A stretch of 64,000 nucleotides of DNA from Curvularia sp. ZM96 (GCA_022457065.1 JAJGBQ010000006.1:496001-560000), one strand, 5' to 3'. Positions 22,669-35,546 are shown, counted from the stretch's first letter. Translations and numbers: made by a program. Notes: a model not told the origin generated them from the sequence alone.

Positions 22669-24060
22669 GGTGTACAAGTAGAGGTGTCTGCAGTGTGGGG
22701 GTATCAGGGGGTATCAAAATTAAAGACGCAGGTTCTTGAAAAAACAATGGAACAAGTTCAAGGTGGGTGAGGGGTATTGGGTATCAGGGTGTGTGAGTGA
22801 GAGGGAAAGAGGGCAAGGCGAGGGCAGTGAGCAGCTTTGTATTTGCGGTGGGCTGGGTAACACGGGCGTTTGCAGCCGCTACGTCACTCAGTCGTAGCTT
22901 CCCGCGCCTGGGACGAGGTCTGGGCTTGGAACAGCGGCCGGCCGGCCACTGCACTGAACCTGCTTGTGCTTGACCCCGCGACTGCCCTACGCTACTCGTA
23001 TCCCTTGTCTACGTCTGCTTGCCAGTCGCCGCCCATGGGGGCGTGGATGCACCCAAAGCAATGCCGTCGCGCACCTCCATTACCTATCGCGTGCCGCCCG
23101 GAACCACAATTGTGTACGCTTCATCCAAACAAACGCGGCCACACCGGCTCAATTGGGGACAGCCCTGGCGTGTATGACGAGCCTCTTGGGCGATGTTTGG
23201 GGACGGATCGGCGCCAGGTTTCCCAAAAGGGAAGTGAGCGATGGAGTGCGTCGCGGTTGCGTCATACGTCAGCCACAATCTCGATGTCTGGCCATCCAAC
23301 TGTGGCGTCAGCCCTGACGACAGCTCTGCTCTTGGGACCCGCTCGAAGAGCTTTTCCCCGGCTTTGACACTGCATCGTGCCCGCACCTAGGAGCCCGTGT
23401 CTTTCTCCTCTGTGCAAAACCGCTCTGGTGTGCACAAACGCGCTATTGGACGAGGTGGTGACGATGATGCGGTTTCATGTGCACAATTTGGCACTACGCC
23501 ACAAGTCAAGAAACAAGCTTTGCTTGGCATTGAACCGCGTTTTAGTCTGCCTTCTCGCTGGCCACACCGCTCGCAGGATGACGACGTCCATCTTGCTGCA
23601 CCCTCTGCCCTCGACTCCTCGCACCGCGCTACCCCCATTCGCTGGTCATGCTAATCCCCTCTCTCTAACGCAATCGCTAGCTGCCTGCTCCTTTCTGGGC
23701 CATCTGGGTGCCACATGGTGCATCCAAAACGGCCTGCACGCGAACACGTCAAAAAGCACAAAACCGGGCAATCTCGTGACGGACCAAATCCCGGGAAGAG
23801 CGGCTCATCCTTTTGATGTACCCGCCCTGCGTGATCCCACACCCACTGCCGTCGATTGATGCGCCTACATGGATGTCCACGAAGATCAGCCGATGCGCTA
23901 GGCTGCTTTGTGCCCGGCTGTGCCCTGCCAACAAGGCATCCGTCGTATCGAGCTTTGTATAGTTGCCAAAAGCCCAGCTCTCTGCCTTGACTACACGCAG
24001 ACTCCATACATACTAGCTCGGATGATGCTCAGACTTGATGCTTGATAGCAGAGCGCACGA
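22669..24060. other. intergenic, promoter of HAM1-like gene
   Basis: About 1.4 kb. GTATCAGGG occurs twice within 150 bp upstream of the HAM1-like start (near 22706 and 22779), possible promoter elements. The rest (22860-24060) is GC-balanced with no supported gene; frames such as 23377-23859 (+) have no domain. It also holds the 3' flank of the CorA-like gene. Confidence 0.4.
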
Positions 24061-27000
24061 CTACCGATAGTCCTCTGCACGCGTTTTTTTATAACTATGG
24101 CTTCGCTCCGACTTCTTCTTCAACCACATGTATCGATGCTTTTCACTGTCGTCGCGATCAAGCTCGTACGCACTTGGTGACGGTCGCCGAACGGGCACTT
24201 TAGGCCGCGGTGGTCGAGATGAAACATACGATCGGCGTGGCGTTGCGGCATCCAATCCGCTGTAGTCATTGTAGTGGTACTCAACAGGCGCCGATAGCTC
24301 GGGATAGTGACTGTTGAATCTTCTAGATCTTTCGTCATACAACCTCTCCAGTTCGTTGGATCGAGAGTTTCTCGTCCTGTGGAGTTGCGCTCTGTACGGA
24401 GTGGCAGGAGCCGCACTGAGATGATCGTCATAAATTTCGGTTCTGGCGTCTGGAACACTGGATTTTGCAACATGTCGAACGAACCCATGCTCCTTTTTCG
24501 AGCCCCGTGCATCGTCGAATGGAGCCCAACTTGAGGTGTATGGCACAACGCCGTACTCAAAAAGAGGCCGAGGTCGAATGACTTCAATTTCGCTCGCAAA
24601 GGTTGACGACTCCAATGTAGTACTGCTGGAGTTTCCCAGCACGTGGAGCGGGCGTTTCCTTCGTGGTACGCTAATACCTGTGCCTCCAATGTTGCTTTCC
24701 TGCTTGCCCGTAGCCTTGTGATAAACCCACGTGAACATGTCGCGAATCTCTTCGCCATTGTACCCAATGAGCAAACATGCTCCCACAGTTACCACTGTCA
24801 GTGGTATAGCAATACTCCAAAACAAGCCTTGCTTTTGGTCCATATCGCGGATGTCTGCCGTGTTCATCCCAAGATAGCTGGTGGCAAACGACAGCGGCAG
24901 GAAGATGACAGTCACAACTGTAAATACCATGATGGCCTTGCCATGGTCCTCTTCATTGATCTCGAGGCTTTGCTTGGTGCGGTTAGCGAGCGGACCGCAA
25001 CGACAAATCAGGTCCTCGTAGTCCTCCATGACGAGATCGACGTTCTCAAGGCAGGCTCCCAGTAGGATGCTCTCGTAAGGATACATGCTTTGCCGTGAAG
25101 GAATTCCTTTCTCATATGTGGCATCGTCAAGTACAGTCAGGTAGTTCCTCACAAGATTGGCTTGCTGCGTGTTGACCGAGGTCAGGATCGAGAGTTCTTC
25201 TTGAAGAAGATTGAGGTCGCGAAGGAGACGTTTGCTCGGACGATGGTTGACTTGGAATTGCTGGAGAGGGTCAGCTGGAGAATGAGCCTTGGAAACTTCC
25301 CCTTTAAAGCTGAGCGAGACTATCACGGCGCAGCTTACTATTACCATGCTGGCTGCCATGAACCCGTGGAGAATACTGTAGGGATACTCACCAGCCTTGA
25401 GATGTAGTCCCGATACAAATCGCCTATGGTTGCACGCTTTTGAATCGGCTTAAGCAACAACCTCCTCATCAGCCAGCCGCATATATACTCTGATCCTCGA
25501 GAGAGATGCTGCGTCACATCTATCGGCGGATCAGATCTAGCCATATAACAAAGCTGCAACCGTGTGGCCATCAGTGACCGTATTGCGTCCCCATTGAAAA
25601 TCTCCAAAACTTCAAGGCCTCTTTTCGAATACGGCAGGGCGTTACCTATATACGTTCTCGTTAGGCGATGGTATTGTCCGCGAGCTATAACGGTCTCATT
25701 CAAAGCCCGCTCGGTCGCCATGATGAAGACGATAATTGCTCGGAATGTCCCCGGAAGTTCCTTGGGTAGTGTGTACAACTCGGACATTTGCCCATCCTCA
25801 ATCGCGACACCTTGCTGGAGCTCCTGAGCTTGGTCGAACATTTGCTTCGCCAGGAGACATGCCTTGGTCAGTATTTCCAAGACTCCAGCATTCGTCTGCT
25901 CGTGCCAAAACTCAGTGGCTGCAATGACCCAGGCTTTCGTTTGCGGATCCAAGGTTGCATTCGGCGCCGATGGTTCATTGTTCGGTAAGCGGCCCTCCTG
26001 GTCTGGCTTCTGGAGTTTTTGAGTCTCGCTTTTCGGGTTTACGTGGCGCTGCAAATGTTGAAACGCATCTTCCTGGCTGTCGAATCTGTGAAATTTCCTG
26101 CATCGCCTGCACCGTCCAATCGACTTGATGAATTCAGGGCTGCTTTCAGGGTGAGGCACTAGACAGGGGCTGGCCGTGGGACGAATGAGCCAAGATTCAT
26201 CCTGTTTAGAAGCAGTGTCTTTATCGGAGGGCTGGTCCGAGGGCCGGTAGCTTTCAAGTTTTGCTACGCATTCACTTATCTTAACCATGACGCCCCAGAT
26301 CTTGCTCAGTATATCGCTTTCGTCTGTTTCACTGACAAAGAGATTGCAAATCAAGCGAGTGATATCAAAGAATTCAATCGACTTCTCCAGGATGCCCGCT
26401 CGCTGCCTGTCAATGCTCATTTGATGAAATGTGGGGCCCGATACACCTTTCTTGACTCTTTCGCATTGACTTCTGAGACCGTCAAATGCAGCATGAGCAT
26501 CTGTGTATGTGACCTTGAGTAACGATTTATAGTGGTCGGTCGATGTAAAAGTTTCATCAACAGCGTTGATGGTGAGTCCTCCCAAGGTCTCGCTTGTAAG
26601 GGCCTTTTCGACCTGCTCAAGGCAATTAGAGGGCTGCGGTGCACCCGAAGAATCTGGCGCTATCACACTTTTGTTCTCTTTGTCGACTTTTTCGGCAATT
26701 TGCTGTGGCCAGTGGAAGAACGGAGGTACATTCGTCGGAATGGTTGTGGTGCTGCCACCAGGTGCCATGTGAGCAGACTGGTCTGGTTCATCGTCGTTCA
26801 CCGATACTACGTTGATTGAGACCTGATCAGTCCGTGTGATGACATTTCTCCATTTCCACGGTTTGATTATGAAGCTGCCCTCTTGAGCTCTGTACTGCAA
26901 ACGGATCTTTGCATTATAGTTTCGATTGTTGACCATGTATCCAATTTCACGGGCCTTGGCTTCCATCTGGAAATAGGATCTGCAAGCACTGAGGGGAAAG

Positions 27001-28856
27001 ATGAAATCGCGTTTCCCCCAATCCGTAAATCTGACATTTGTCAGGTCGTTCTCTGCCACCTGCTTCATACCAAGTTGTTTGATATTTTCCTCGACGATAG
27101 TCATTGAGTTGGTCATCTCCTTGGTCAGAAGCATGTGGCCACATGTTACGACATGAGTGGATCCCATGTTCATCATCCAAAGATTGGGGACCTGAATGAT
27201 ATTGTTGGAGCGGTTTTCGCTAAATCTTCTGTAGGACTGCTCCTCATCTCGTTCACGAACAGGTTCGTAGGGATAGAAAGTTTGCATCAAGGTCCGCTGT
27301 GGAAAGAGATTGTTCTCCGTCCGAGGAGACCTTTTAGGTGGAGGTCCCAGAGCAAAATACGGAACGCAGCTGAAGATGACGGATTGTGGATCTTGCTGGT
27401 CTGATTCATCCGCACGCAGAACCGTCCCCGGCTCAATAAACATGCCGCCATCGAATGGCTTCACTTTCTCTGTGTAGATCTTTTTAAGCAATTCAGAAGT
27501 GAGTCTGCGTAACCGATCATTCAAGTGCGGCATGGTCAGACAAACGTCACGGAAATGAGTGAAATCAAGCTGACTGGCCGAGATATGATACCAGGTCGAT
27601 GCCACTGCTGATTGCAATTCATCTTTTTCTGGGCCTGGTAAAACGTGGATCTGAATCCGGCTCCGTCCCTGAGCCTCATCAATCATGGCTCGAGTGATTC
27701 GGAATTTCTCGGTTTGAAAGTTATTAACATCCTTCCTAGTTGAGCAGGGTTCCTGATCCATATTTCGGTCCCGTGACCCCTTACTGAATTCAATGAGGTT
27801 TTGCACGTGCTTCGTGTCGACTTGGAAAGACAGCTGGTTACCCTCAGCATCCATCGGCGCCATCACTTCACGAGGCGGCTCAGGTGGGTCTTCGTGTATT
27901 ATGTGAAAACTGAGGTCACTGGTCGATGTAAGGCTGTCTGAAGAATCTGCACTTGAGGAGAGGTCGCTTTCCCGACGAGTTATTGGTGGCCTCGGGGAGC
28001 CGACGTCGAATGTGACAGTGCGAACTTCGTGGGCAGTCTCAGCTGGATCGTCTCGCCGACGTCGTGGGGGCGATGGGGAGCGAGAAGGAGTTCTAGACCT
28101 CCTAGGCACCCTAGGCACATACGTCTCCTTCTCATACCACTCATCTACATCCTCGTCCCCGCTCCTGCCGCGACTTTCGGGCTCGATGGAGCGTCTCCTA
28201 CCATGAACGGAGCGACTGCGGCGCGTGTGTTCGAAAAGCGAGTATAGCTCACGTGGCGACAGCTCACGAAGAAGAGTAATGTATTCCTGGTTCTGCTACC
28301 TGTCAATGCTAGAAGCTTTTTGCTAGAGAACAAACTGACTTACGGTGTCATACTCCCAAGTAATTCCATACTCATCCAGTGTTTCGACGTCGATCAGATT
28401 AACAGGGATCTTGGGAAAGGTAGGGAGCTCTGAGAAGGTGATTTGGATAACCACATAAGGCCTTACAATGGCGCTCCAAACACTTGGCAGAATGATGGCC
28501 GGCCCGCTGCGTATGTCATATTCGCCCTTGTTAATTTTATCCAGCCATTGTTGATCGTGCTTGGCATATATTTCTTTCCAGAGTGGTTCCGTATCCTACA
28601 ACGCGGCGGGTCAGTGCTGCAAAAATGCCGAGCTTTCATCCTGTCTCCTCTAAAGAGAGAAGGCTTTGGGGGAAAAAATACACACTTCTTTGGAGCGACA
28701 TAGTTCAAAGGGAAATATGTATTCAACCCCGAAATGATCGCAGAGGTAAATAATTTTTTGTTCGTCACCGCTGGGATTGGCTTCGGCACTGGTCGCAGGA
28801 CTCGGTCGGTCCGCTTGTCGACTCTGGCGTCGCGGTGAGTCTGGCTCGAGCTCCAT
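24061..28856 (-). CDS. CorA-like Mg2+ transporter fused to N-terminal ubiquitin-like domain
   Basis: Large plasma-membrane-type protein of the fungal CorA-like class; ion-transport role inferred from the C-terminus. Four exons, complement(24061..25260, 25392..28295, 28344..28595, 28686..28856), about 1508 aa. Residues about 36-125 (IIYLCDHFGVEYIFPFELCR, AIILPSVWSAIVRPYVVIQI) match the ubiquitin-like domain common at the N-terminus of fungal multidomain proteins. An Arg/Ser-rich tract follows (SRTPSRSPSPPRRRRDD). A C2H2-like element, CRRCRKF...HLQRH, lies in the middle. The C-terminal part has the CorA signature: TM1 about 1219-1238, GMN at about 1240-1242 (SYLGMNTADIRDMD), TM2 about 1257-1275, then a cytosolic basic tail. 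Acceptor choice at 28296 or 28293 changes one residue. Intron 3 (25261-25391, 131 nt) is placed by phase and a CTGAC..CAG acceptor. Confidence 0.85.
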
Positions 28857-29672
28857 GCATGCACAAATCCAAAGGAAAGCTGGAGAGTGCCTGAGAAAAT
28901 AAGAATACGGAAGAAGCCATGACGAGCTATGTAGGGCAGCTAGGCGTCCAAGGCGGACACTAGCACGTGCATCTGCAGGTCGGGTGTGGTGTCAGGGGTG
29001 TAGTTCAGCTCTTGCTAGCGTTGTGTGGTGAGTGGTTGGTTCTGGCCGCGGAAGAGGTTAGGCCAGGCTAAGCACTGCAGCCGAATATAGATTGGGACGA
29101 CGTCGATGATCAGCCTTGTTCGTATTCAATTTTGAACATGCACGACATGCATGCAAATGAAGTAATTGACACGCACTAATTTGCCCATCGGACCTTAGGT
29201 CAGCGTCTAGTATTGTGCTCAACACGAAAAAGAAAATACAAGCTACAAGGCAAGTAGTAATGCTATGAACATGATTGCACATGAACCCAAAACAAACGAA
29301 TTGAATTGTCAACCCAGCTCAAGGGCGTGTGAGAGATTACAAAGCACTACTACTAGTACAGCGATATATTGACACAGGCTTACTACAAGAACAAAGGAAA
29401 AAATAGTGTGTGGGTGAGACATGCTGTGATATGCAATATCAAGCAGGAGGTTATATCCAGGCAGTATCGAACAGAGCGCATGCCGTCTAGGCAGTGGTGC
29501 GGGGACAATGGTTGTGATCGTAAATCATGATGGTATCGTTTTTGCAGAGCTATCGCGATTAGTGGTTATAGACAGGCGACAGTGGCAATGGCGCAAGGAT
29601 GTAGATGGTGCCAGCCTATGTACATTTTGCCTGATCTGAAGGACGGGGGTCAGTTTGAAAGAGAGACGGTGG
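28857..29672. other. intergenic, promoter of CorA-like gene
   Basis: About 0.8 kb between the CorA-like start and the 3' end of the tandem-PH gene (both -). No supported coding sequence. AT-richer between 29100 and 29430, consistent with 3' UTR and spacer. Confidence 0.4.
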
Positions 29673-30905
29673 TCATGTGGTAGCGGTAGACTGTTGTGAC
29701 GATGTTGGTGGTGGTTGCATGGTGGTAGTGGTGGTATTGGAGACTGGCGGTGGTGCGCGCGTCTGCTGCGGGTCCTTTTTGATAAGCAGGCTTTTGAATG
29801 CGCCCAGCCACCTTGCTAAAGAATCGTCGTTGGATGCACAGAACTTGTAGTTCTTCTCCTCGCATATGACCTGCATACAGTGTTGCTTGCTGCGCGAAAG
29901 AGGGTCAATGTCGACAGCGTCGATGATGCTTGCAAATGGTATAATGTGGGTGGCCGAGTATTCCTCGTCATTTTTGTAAAAGGCAAGGCACTTTGGACGG
30001 AGGACGACCCAGATCTTCTTCCACTGGCGCACGCCGCCTTTGGACTTGAGAATATACAGCCAGCCGTGGTAGACGACACGCTCGTCATCCGGGGTGGTGC
30101 CAATGTTGCTCTGCTGGCTCATGCTACGCTTCTCTTGCTGGTTTCGCGAGGGCAGCGAATTGGCCGAAGGTTGGTTCGAGTCGGAGAAGTCAAAGTCGGA
30201 GATGGAACCGTACTCGCCGCCCGAGTAGTTGAGAGCCTGCGAGGGCCGACGGGCGCTGCGCATGTGCTCTGGGACTATGGACGTCGAGGCTCGCGGCTCT
30301 GCTTCGGAGGAACTCGAGGCAATGTTTTCCCGATTGGGGCTGCCGAAGCCAGCCAGCGTGTCCTTGGGTTCCGTGGGGCTCATGAGGCCCATGTCGGCCT
30401 CGTCGTCGACGCCGATGCGCGCCTCTGTGCGGATGAGGTGCACCCATTCCTGCGCGTCCTTGTCGGTGGAAGCGCCGAGGTGGTAGTTGCGGGCGGGCGA
30501 AAAGATGCCAAAGACGTGGTCCATCTTCTTCTTGGAGTCTCGCTGGCGGGCGACGGCGGTGATTTCGGAGAGGTTGATCTGGTGGCGCAGCTTGGTCTCG
30601 TCCTTGTCCTTGTAGATGGAGAGGCAGTTTGGGCGCAGGACAATGTAGACGGGCTTCCACGACTAGAGGGCGAGTTAGCAGACATGAGGGTGAGAGATGC
30701 GACGAGTACATGCTTTTGTCTTGCGCGTGCGCTTGACGACGGTGCCGGCCTTGATGATGCGGTCGAACTCGAAGCAGCCGTTCTGGTTGACGGGAGACAT
30801 GATGTCGACGCTGGCATTGGCCGTCTTGATGTTGTTGGGCAGCCGGGGAGGGTTGATGGCCATGGGCTGGGCGGGCGATGGCTGGCCTTGCAGAGTCGCT
30901 GCCAT
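29673..30905 (-). CDS. tandem pleckstrin-homology domain protein (Opy1/TAPP-like)
   Basis: Two PH domains suggest a phosphoinositide-binding adaptor at membranes, like yeast Opy1. Two exons, complement(29673..30662, 30714..30905), 393 aa. PH1 covers about 47-145 (FDRIIKAGTVVKRTRKTK, then SWKPVYIVLRPNCLSIYKDK and KDAQEWVHLIRTEA). PH2 covers about 262-365 (VVYHGWLYILKSKGGVRQWK, IWVVLRPKCLAFYKNDEEYS, SLARWLGAFKSLL). A Ser-rich linker and a Thr/Pro/Gln-rich tail complete it. The intron (30663-30713) interrupts the first PH domain exactly between KTK and SWKP, and to keep phase it must begin with GC (GCATGT); branch CTAAC and CTCTAG acceptor are clear. The start at 30905 (MAATLQGQPSPAQP) is the first well-placed ATG. 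The gene shares a roughly 0.7-kb upstream region with EFL1. Confidence 0.87.
30663..30713 (-). other. GC-AG intron in the tandem-PH gene
   Basis: Donor GCATGT, branch TGCTAACTC, acceptor CTCTAG, 51 nt. Phase 0 on both sides joins ...KRTRKTK to SWKPVYIV, which is the continuous PH-domain sequence expected. The nearest GT donor, three bases inside, would shift the frame. Confidence 0.7.
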
Positions 30906-31623
30906 GTTTGGGGTGGGCGTCACATCCACGGATGCGGGCGAGAGGGTGCGTGTATGCGGTTGACGGGTCTCAGGGGACGAGGGGCGAGGGGCGAGGGGTG
31001 CGTGTGGGTGTTGTGGTGCGTGTGTTATATGCCGAGTGGTATGGGGAGAGATGATGGATGATGGGATGGATTGGATGGACGGGACGGGGACAGGGGGCTT
31101 GCAGCGACCAGGGTGCGCAACGGCGCCATCGCGCACAGGCTGCACCATATATATATGTCTATGTACTATCCGTACTGATGTGCACGTATGTACATAGACT
31201 GTACAGTAATACCTGTACTGTACATTTTTGTGCGAGTGGTGACCGCATCACGCGCGCGCCCGGCGCATGTGTACACGATGCAGAGAAATTCCCCATTCTA
31301 GACTCGGCGGGCTCGCTGACGTCTGACTGCATGCGCCGTCTTGGCTGCCGCCGCCCGCCGCCCGCCTCCGCCCCTCCAAAAAATGTGAGCCATGGTGACG
31401 CGGGATGATGAGGACAGGAGCAGACTTGTACATACGTACATATTTTTGGCGGGGCGCCCTCCACCACCGCCTTCAATTGTTTCACTCGACCCTCCGCCAG
31501 CAACTCTCGCCCACACAGCGCCCGCGCAGCCTGTCCGTCGGTCGCAGGCACGCCTCCCCTCCAATCTGACCCTCGCACACGCGCCCGCCCTGCATCACCG
31601 CTGAAACACGCAAAACTGCCAGG
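30906..31623. promoter_or_regulatory. bidirectional upstream region of tandem-PH gene and EFL1
   Basis: 718 bp between two divergently transcribed starts. GC-rich near both genes, with an AT-richer centre (31149-31225) containing inverted repeats: GTCTATGTAC (31157-31166) with GTACATAGAC (31190-31199), and GTACAG (31201-31206) with CTGTAC (31213-31218). The short CT-rich tracts before the EFL1 ATG are typical of fungal housekeeping promoters. Confidence 0.5.
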
Positions 31624-34600
31624 ATGCCTGTCGTCCCCAGCGAGAGGCTCGTCGCGCTGCAGCAGGCCGCTGACGGCATCAGGAACATCTGCATCCTGGC
31701 CCACGTAGTACGTATACCGCGTTTTGCGCATGCCCGTGACTATGGCTGGCTGCTAAGTACATGTCACAGGACCATGGCAAGACGTCCCTCACCGACGCCC
31801 TCATCGCCACTAATGGCATCATCTCCCCCAAGCTCGCCGGAAAGATCCGATATCTCGATTCCAGGCCCGATGAGCAGCTGCGCGGTATCACCATGGAGTC
31901 GTCCGCCATCTCCCTCTACTTCTCCCTGCTGCGACGCTCCGCGCCCCAGGCAGAGCCCGAGCACAAGGAGTTCCTCATCAACCTCATAGACTCGCCGGGA
32001 CACATAGACTTTAGTTACGAGGTGTCTACAGCATCCCGCCTTTGCGATGGCGCCGTCGTGCTCGTAGACGCCGTCGAGGGCGTGTGCAGCCAGACTGTCA
32101 CCGTCCTGCGACAGACGTGGATAGAGAAACTCAAGCCCTTGCTCGTCATCAACAAGATGGACCGGCTGATCACAGAACTGAAAATGAGCCCAGCCGAGGC
32201 ATACACACATCTGAGCAAACTGCTCGAACAGGTAAACGCCGTCATGGGCAGCTTCTACCAAGGCGAGCGCATGGAGGATGACCTCCGGTGGCGCGAGAAA
32301 ATGGAAGAGCGACTAAATGCTGCAGCTGCTGAGAAGACTGACTCCCGATCATCATCATCTGTGCTAGAAAACGGTGACAGCATTGACACTACCAGTACAC
32401 CCGCCGAGTACGAGGAAAAGGACGACGAAGACATTTACTTTGCGCCCGAAAAGAACAACGTCATTTTTGGCAGTGCCATAGACGGCTGGGCATTTACTGT
32501 GAGACAGTTCGCCAGCCTCTACGAGAAGAAGCTGGGCATCAAGCGCTCCATTCTCGAAAAAGTGCTATGGGGTGACTTTTATCTCGACCCAAAGACTAAG
32601 CGCGTGCTGAGCTCCAAGCATCTCAAGGGCCGCCACCTCAAGCCCATGTTTGTCCAGCTCGTCTTGGACAACATCTGGGCCGTCTACGAGGCTACTACAG
32701 GAGGTAACAACGGGAAGGGGTGCGTGGATTTCCTTTCCTTGCGTCATGTGTTTCCCATGTACCTTAGCAATATACTTATTTCCATCCCTACAGAGACCCC
32801 TCCATGGTCGAGAAGATTACCAAGTCGCTCAACCTCAATCTCCCTGCACACATTATGCGCTCCCGCGACCCCAGGGCGCTCTTGATGGCACTGTTTGCCG
32901 CGTGGCTTCCCCTCTCGACTGCCCTCCTGGTATCCGTGACAGAATATCTGCCGCCGCCATCCAAAGCCCAGTTCGAACGCATGCCCGAAATCATTGATAC
33001 TTCGCCAGGCGCAGACTATGTTGCTCCAGAAGTACGCGACGCAGTGACAAATTTCAAAGCATCAAAGGACGCCCCTGTTGTGGCCTACGTCAGCAAAATG
33101 ATCTCCGTACCCTCGAGCGAGCTACCGCAGAACAAACGAAGGGGCGGTGCGCTGACAGCAGAGGAGGCAAGGGAGATGGGAAGGAAGAAGAGAGCCGAGA
33201 TTGCCCGCCAACAGGCAATCGCCAATGGCGAAGATGCAGACGTTGGCGGTGTGACAGATGCTCTCAGTACCGCGGCCATCGGTGAGACCGAGACGCCTGT
33301 ACAAGAGGAGGCAGCTACCGAGGAAGAGGCAGAACACCTCATTGGCTTCGCTCGCATCTTCTCCGGAACGCTCAGTGTAGGTGATGAAGTATACGTTCTC
33401 GGTCCTAAATTCACTCCCGCAAACCCACATGCCGCACCAGAGCCGCAAAAAGTCAAGATTACCGCCTTGTACCTGATGATGGGCCGAGGCCTGGAGCCTT
33501 TGACATCTGTACCCGCTGGTGTTGTCTTTGGCATTGGTGGACTCGAGGGACACATACTCAAGTCCGGTACACTGTGCTCGCAGCTGCCCGGATCTGTCAA
33601 CCTTGCTGGTATCCAGATGGGCACTGAGCCCATCGTTCGTGTTGCCCTCGAGCCCGAGAATCCTTATGACTTGGACAAGATGATCAAGGGTCTGAAACTC
33701 CTTGTACAGAGCGACCCATGTGCCGAGTACGAACAACTGCCAAGCGGGGAGCATGTCATTCTTACGGCAGGAGAACTGCATCTCGAGCGATGTTTGAAGG
33801 ATTTGAAGGAACGATTTGCCAAGTGCGAGATTCAGGCCGGCGAGCCCATTGTGCCATACCGAGAGTCTATCGTCGCAGCAGCCGAAATGAACCCTCCAAA
33901 GGATCCCAACCTACCACGAGGCACCGCGATTGGCGAGACGGCTAGTAAGCATGTGTCGGTACGACTACGTGTACGCCCTCTTCCAGCCAGCGTTACCGAT
34001 TTCCTAGGAAAGAATGCCGGCGCTATAAAGAAACTCTACTCTGAGCGGCGAGCAGAGGACGAAAACGATGCAGCCCAGCAAGCACACGAGGCCGAGGACG
34101 ATGGCATCCAGGAAGCTGAGAAGCGCGAAATAGGCCAGAGCCTTAGCTCGGACGAGTTCAAGAAGCAGCTCAAGGAAGCTTTCGCAGAAGCCAAAGGACA
34201 GAAAGAAGACTGGACCGATGTCATTGAGAAGATTACTGCGTTTGGACCTCGGAGGATAGGCCCCAATATCCTTGTTGATGCAACCAAGGACGGTATCTGT
34301 GGACGAGCGTGAGTAATGTTGCTACCCCAACTCATACAGTCAATGCTAACAAGGACTTTCTATTCAGACTACGAGACTCTTCATCTCCTGACGCAAACGT
34401 AGAAGAGCCATCGGACCGCACAATCTCCCCTCGCACCTTCTCCTCCACCATTGCCTACGCCTTCCAACTCGCCACCGCCCAAGGCCCCTGCTGCGCCGAG
34501 CCCGTCCAAGGCATCGCCGTCTTCCTCGAATCCGTGACGCTCGACCTCCCCTCTGACGAAAGCGCTCACGACCGCGACCGTGGCCGCCTCACCGGCGAAG

Positions 34601-35100
34601 TCATCAAAGCAGTCCGCTCCGCCATCCACCAAGGCTTCCTCGACTGGTCCCCCCGCATGCTCCTCGCCATGTACAGCTGCGAAATCCAAGCCTCGACCGA
34701 CGTCCTCGGCCGCGTCTACGCGGTCCTCACCCGCCGCCGCGGCACCATCCTCAGCGAAACCCTCTCGTCGACCTCGTCAGCCTCCACCACCGGCTCCCAA
34801 ACCTTCACCATCAACGCCCTGCTGCCCGTCGCAGAATCCTTTGGCTTCAGCGACGAAATCAGAAAAAGAAGTTCCGGATCTGCTTCCCCGCAGCTGCGCT
34901 TCGCCGGCTTCGAGATGCTGGATGAAGATCCCTTCTGGGTCCCCTTTACAGAGGACGAGCTCGAGGATCTGGGTGAGCTGGCGGATCGAGAGAATGTCGC
35001 AAAGCGCTATGTGGATAAGGTGAGGAGGAGGAAGGGGTTGCGCGTGGCGGGCGAGAAGGTCGTTGTGGATGCGGAGAAGCAGAAGACGTTGAAGAGGTAG
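31624..35100 (+). CDS. EFL1: elongation factor-like GTPase 1 (ribosome assembly protein Ria1)
   Basis: Cytoplasmic GTPase, homologous to EF-2, that with SBDS/Sdo1 releases the anti-association factor eIF6/Tif6 from late 60S subunits. Four exons, 31624..31707, 31770..32719, 32794..34308, 34368..35100, 1093 aa, typical for the family. G-domain motifs: HVDHGKTS (split by intron 1 between V and D), RGITMESSAISL, DSPGHIDF and NKMD. The Efl1-specific insertion after the G domain (acidic, Ser-rich, around residues 215-265) separates it from EF-2. Domains II-V follow, with FARIFSGTLSVGDEVYVLGP (domain II), GELHLERCLKDL (domain III) and, in the last exon, EPVQGIAVFLESV and AYAFQLATAQGP. Introns of 62, 74 and 59 nt preserve phase. 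Acidic stretch near residues 795-810 is normal. Convergent with the Aro80-like gene downstream. Confidence 0.95.
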
Positions 35101-35546
35101 ATGTTTGTGTTCGGGTAACGAAGAAAAGTTTAGGTGGGGCGAAAATGATAATGATATGTTAACATTCTTGATAACTATACCTTCATCTTTCGGTCTTTGA
35201 AATGAGTATGAAAAAAAGGAGAGCAGAAAGAGTGGTAAAAGTCATAAGAATATGGTGAATGGTGAAAAACAATGTAACTTTTTTTTACTTTTCGTCTCCT
35301 TCCAAGGGAACTCCCTTTCCCTTTCCTTTTCTCGTTCTCCTTCTTATTCTTCGTTTTTCCATGAGATCCTTTCGTTATATACATCAAAACATTAAAAACC
35401 TACACTCCTTCCGCCCCACTGCCCTACCAAGATCCAAGAAGAATAAACTCAATATGCTTTCCCTCTTCTTTGTTTATCCCCTTCGGTGGAAATATCAAAT
35501 CGCCTCAGTCCCAGACTATATACAATATCCTGACCAAGACTAGTGT
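35101..35546. other. convergent intergenic region with T-rich tract
   Basis: 446 bp between the stop of EFL1 (+) and the stop of the Aro80-like gene (-). An A/G-rich stretch (35190-35240) followed by a T/C-rich tract (35279-35350) is compatible with overlapping 3' UTRs. No gene seen. Confidence 0.45.

Noticed and set aside
29880..31061. 393-codon frame on + opposite the tandem-PH gene
   Set aside because: Val/Gly/Asp/Arg-rich shadow of a GC-rich gene; it also crosses the real gene's intron and promoter.
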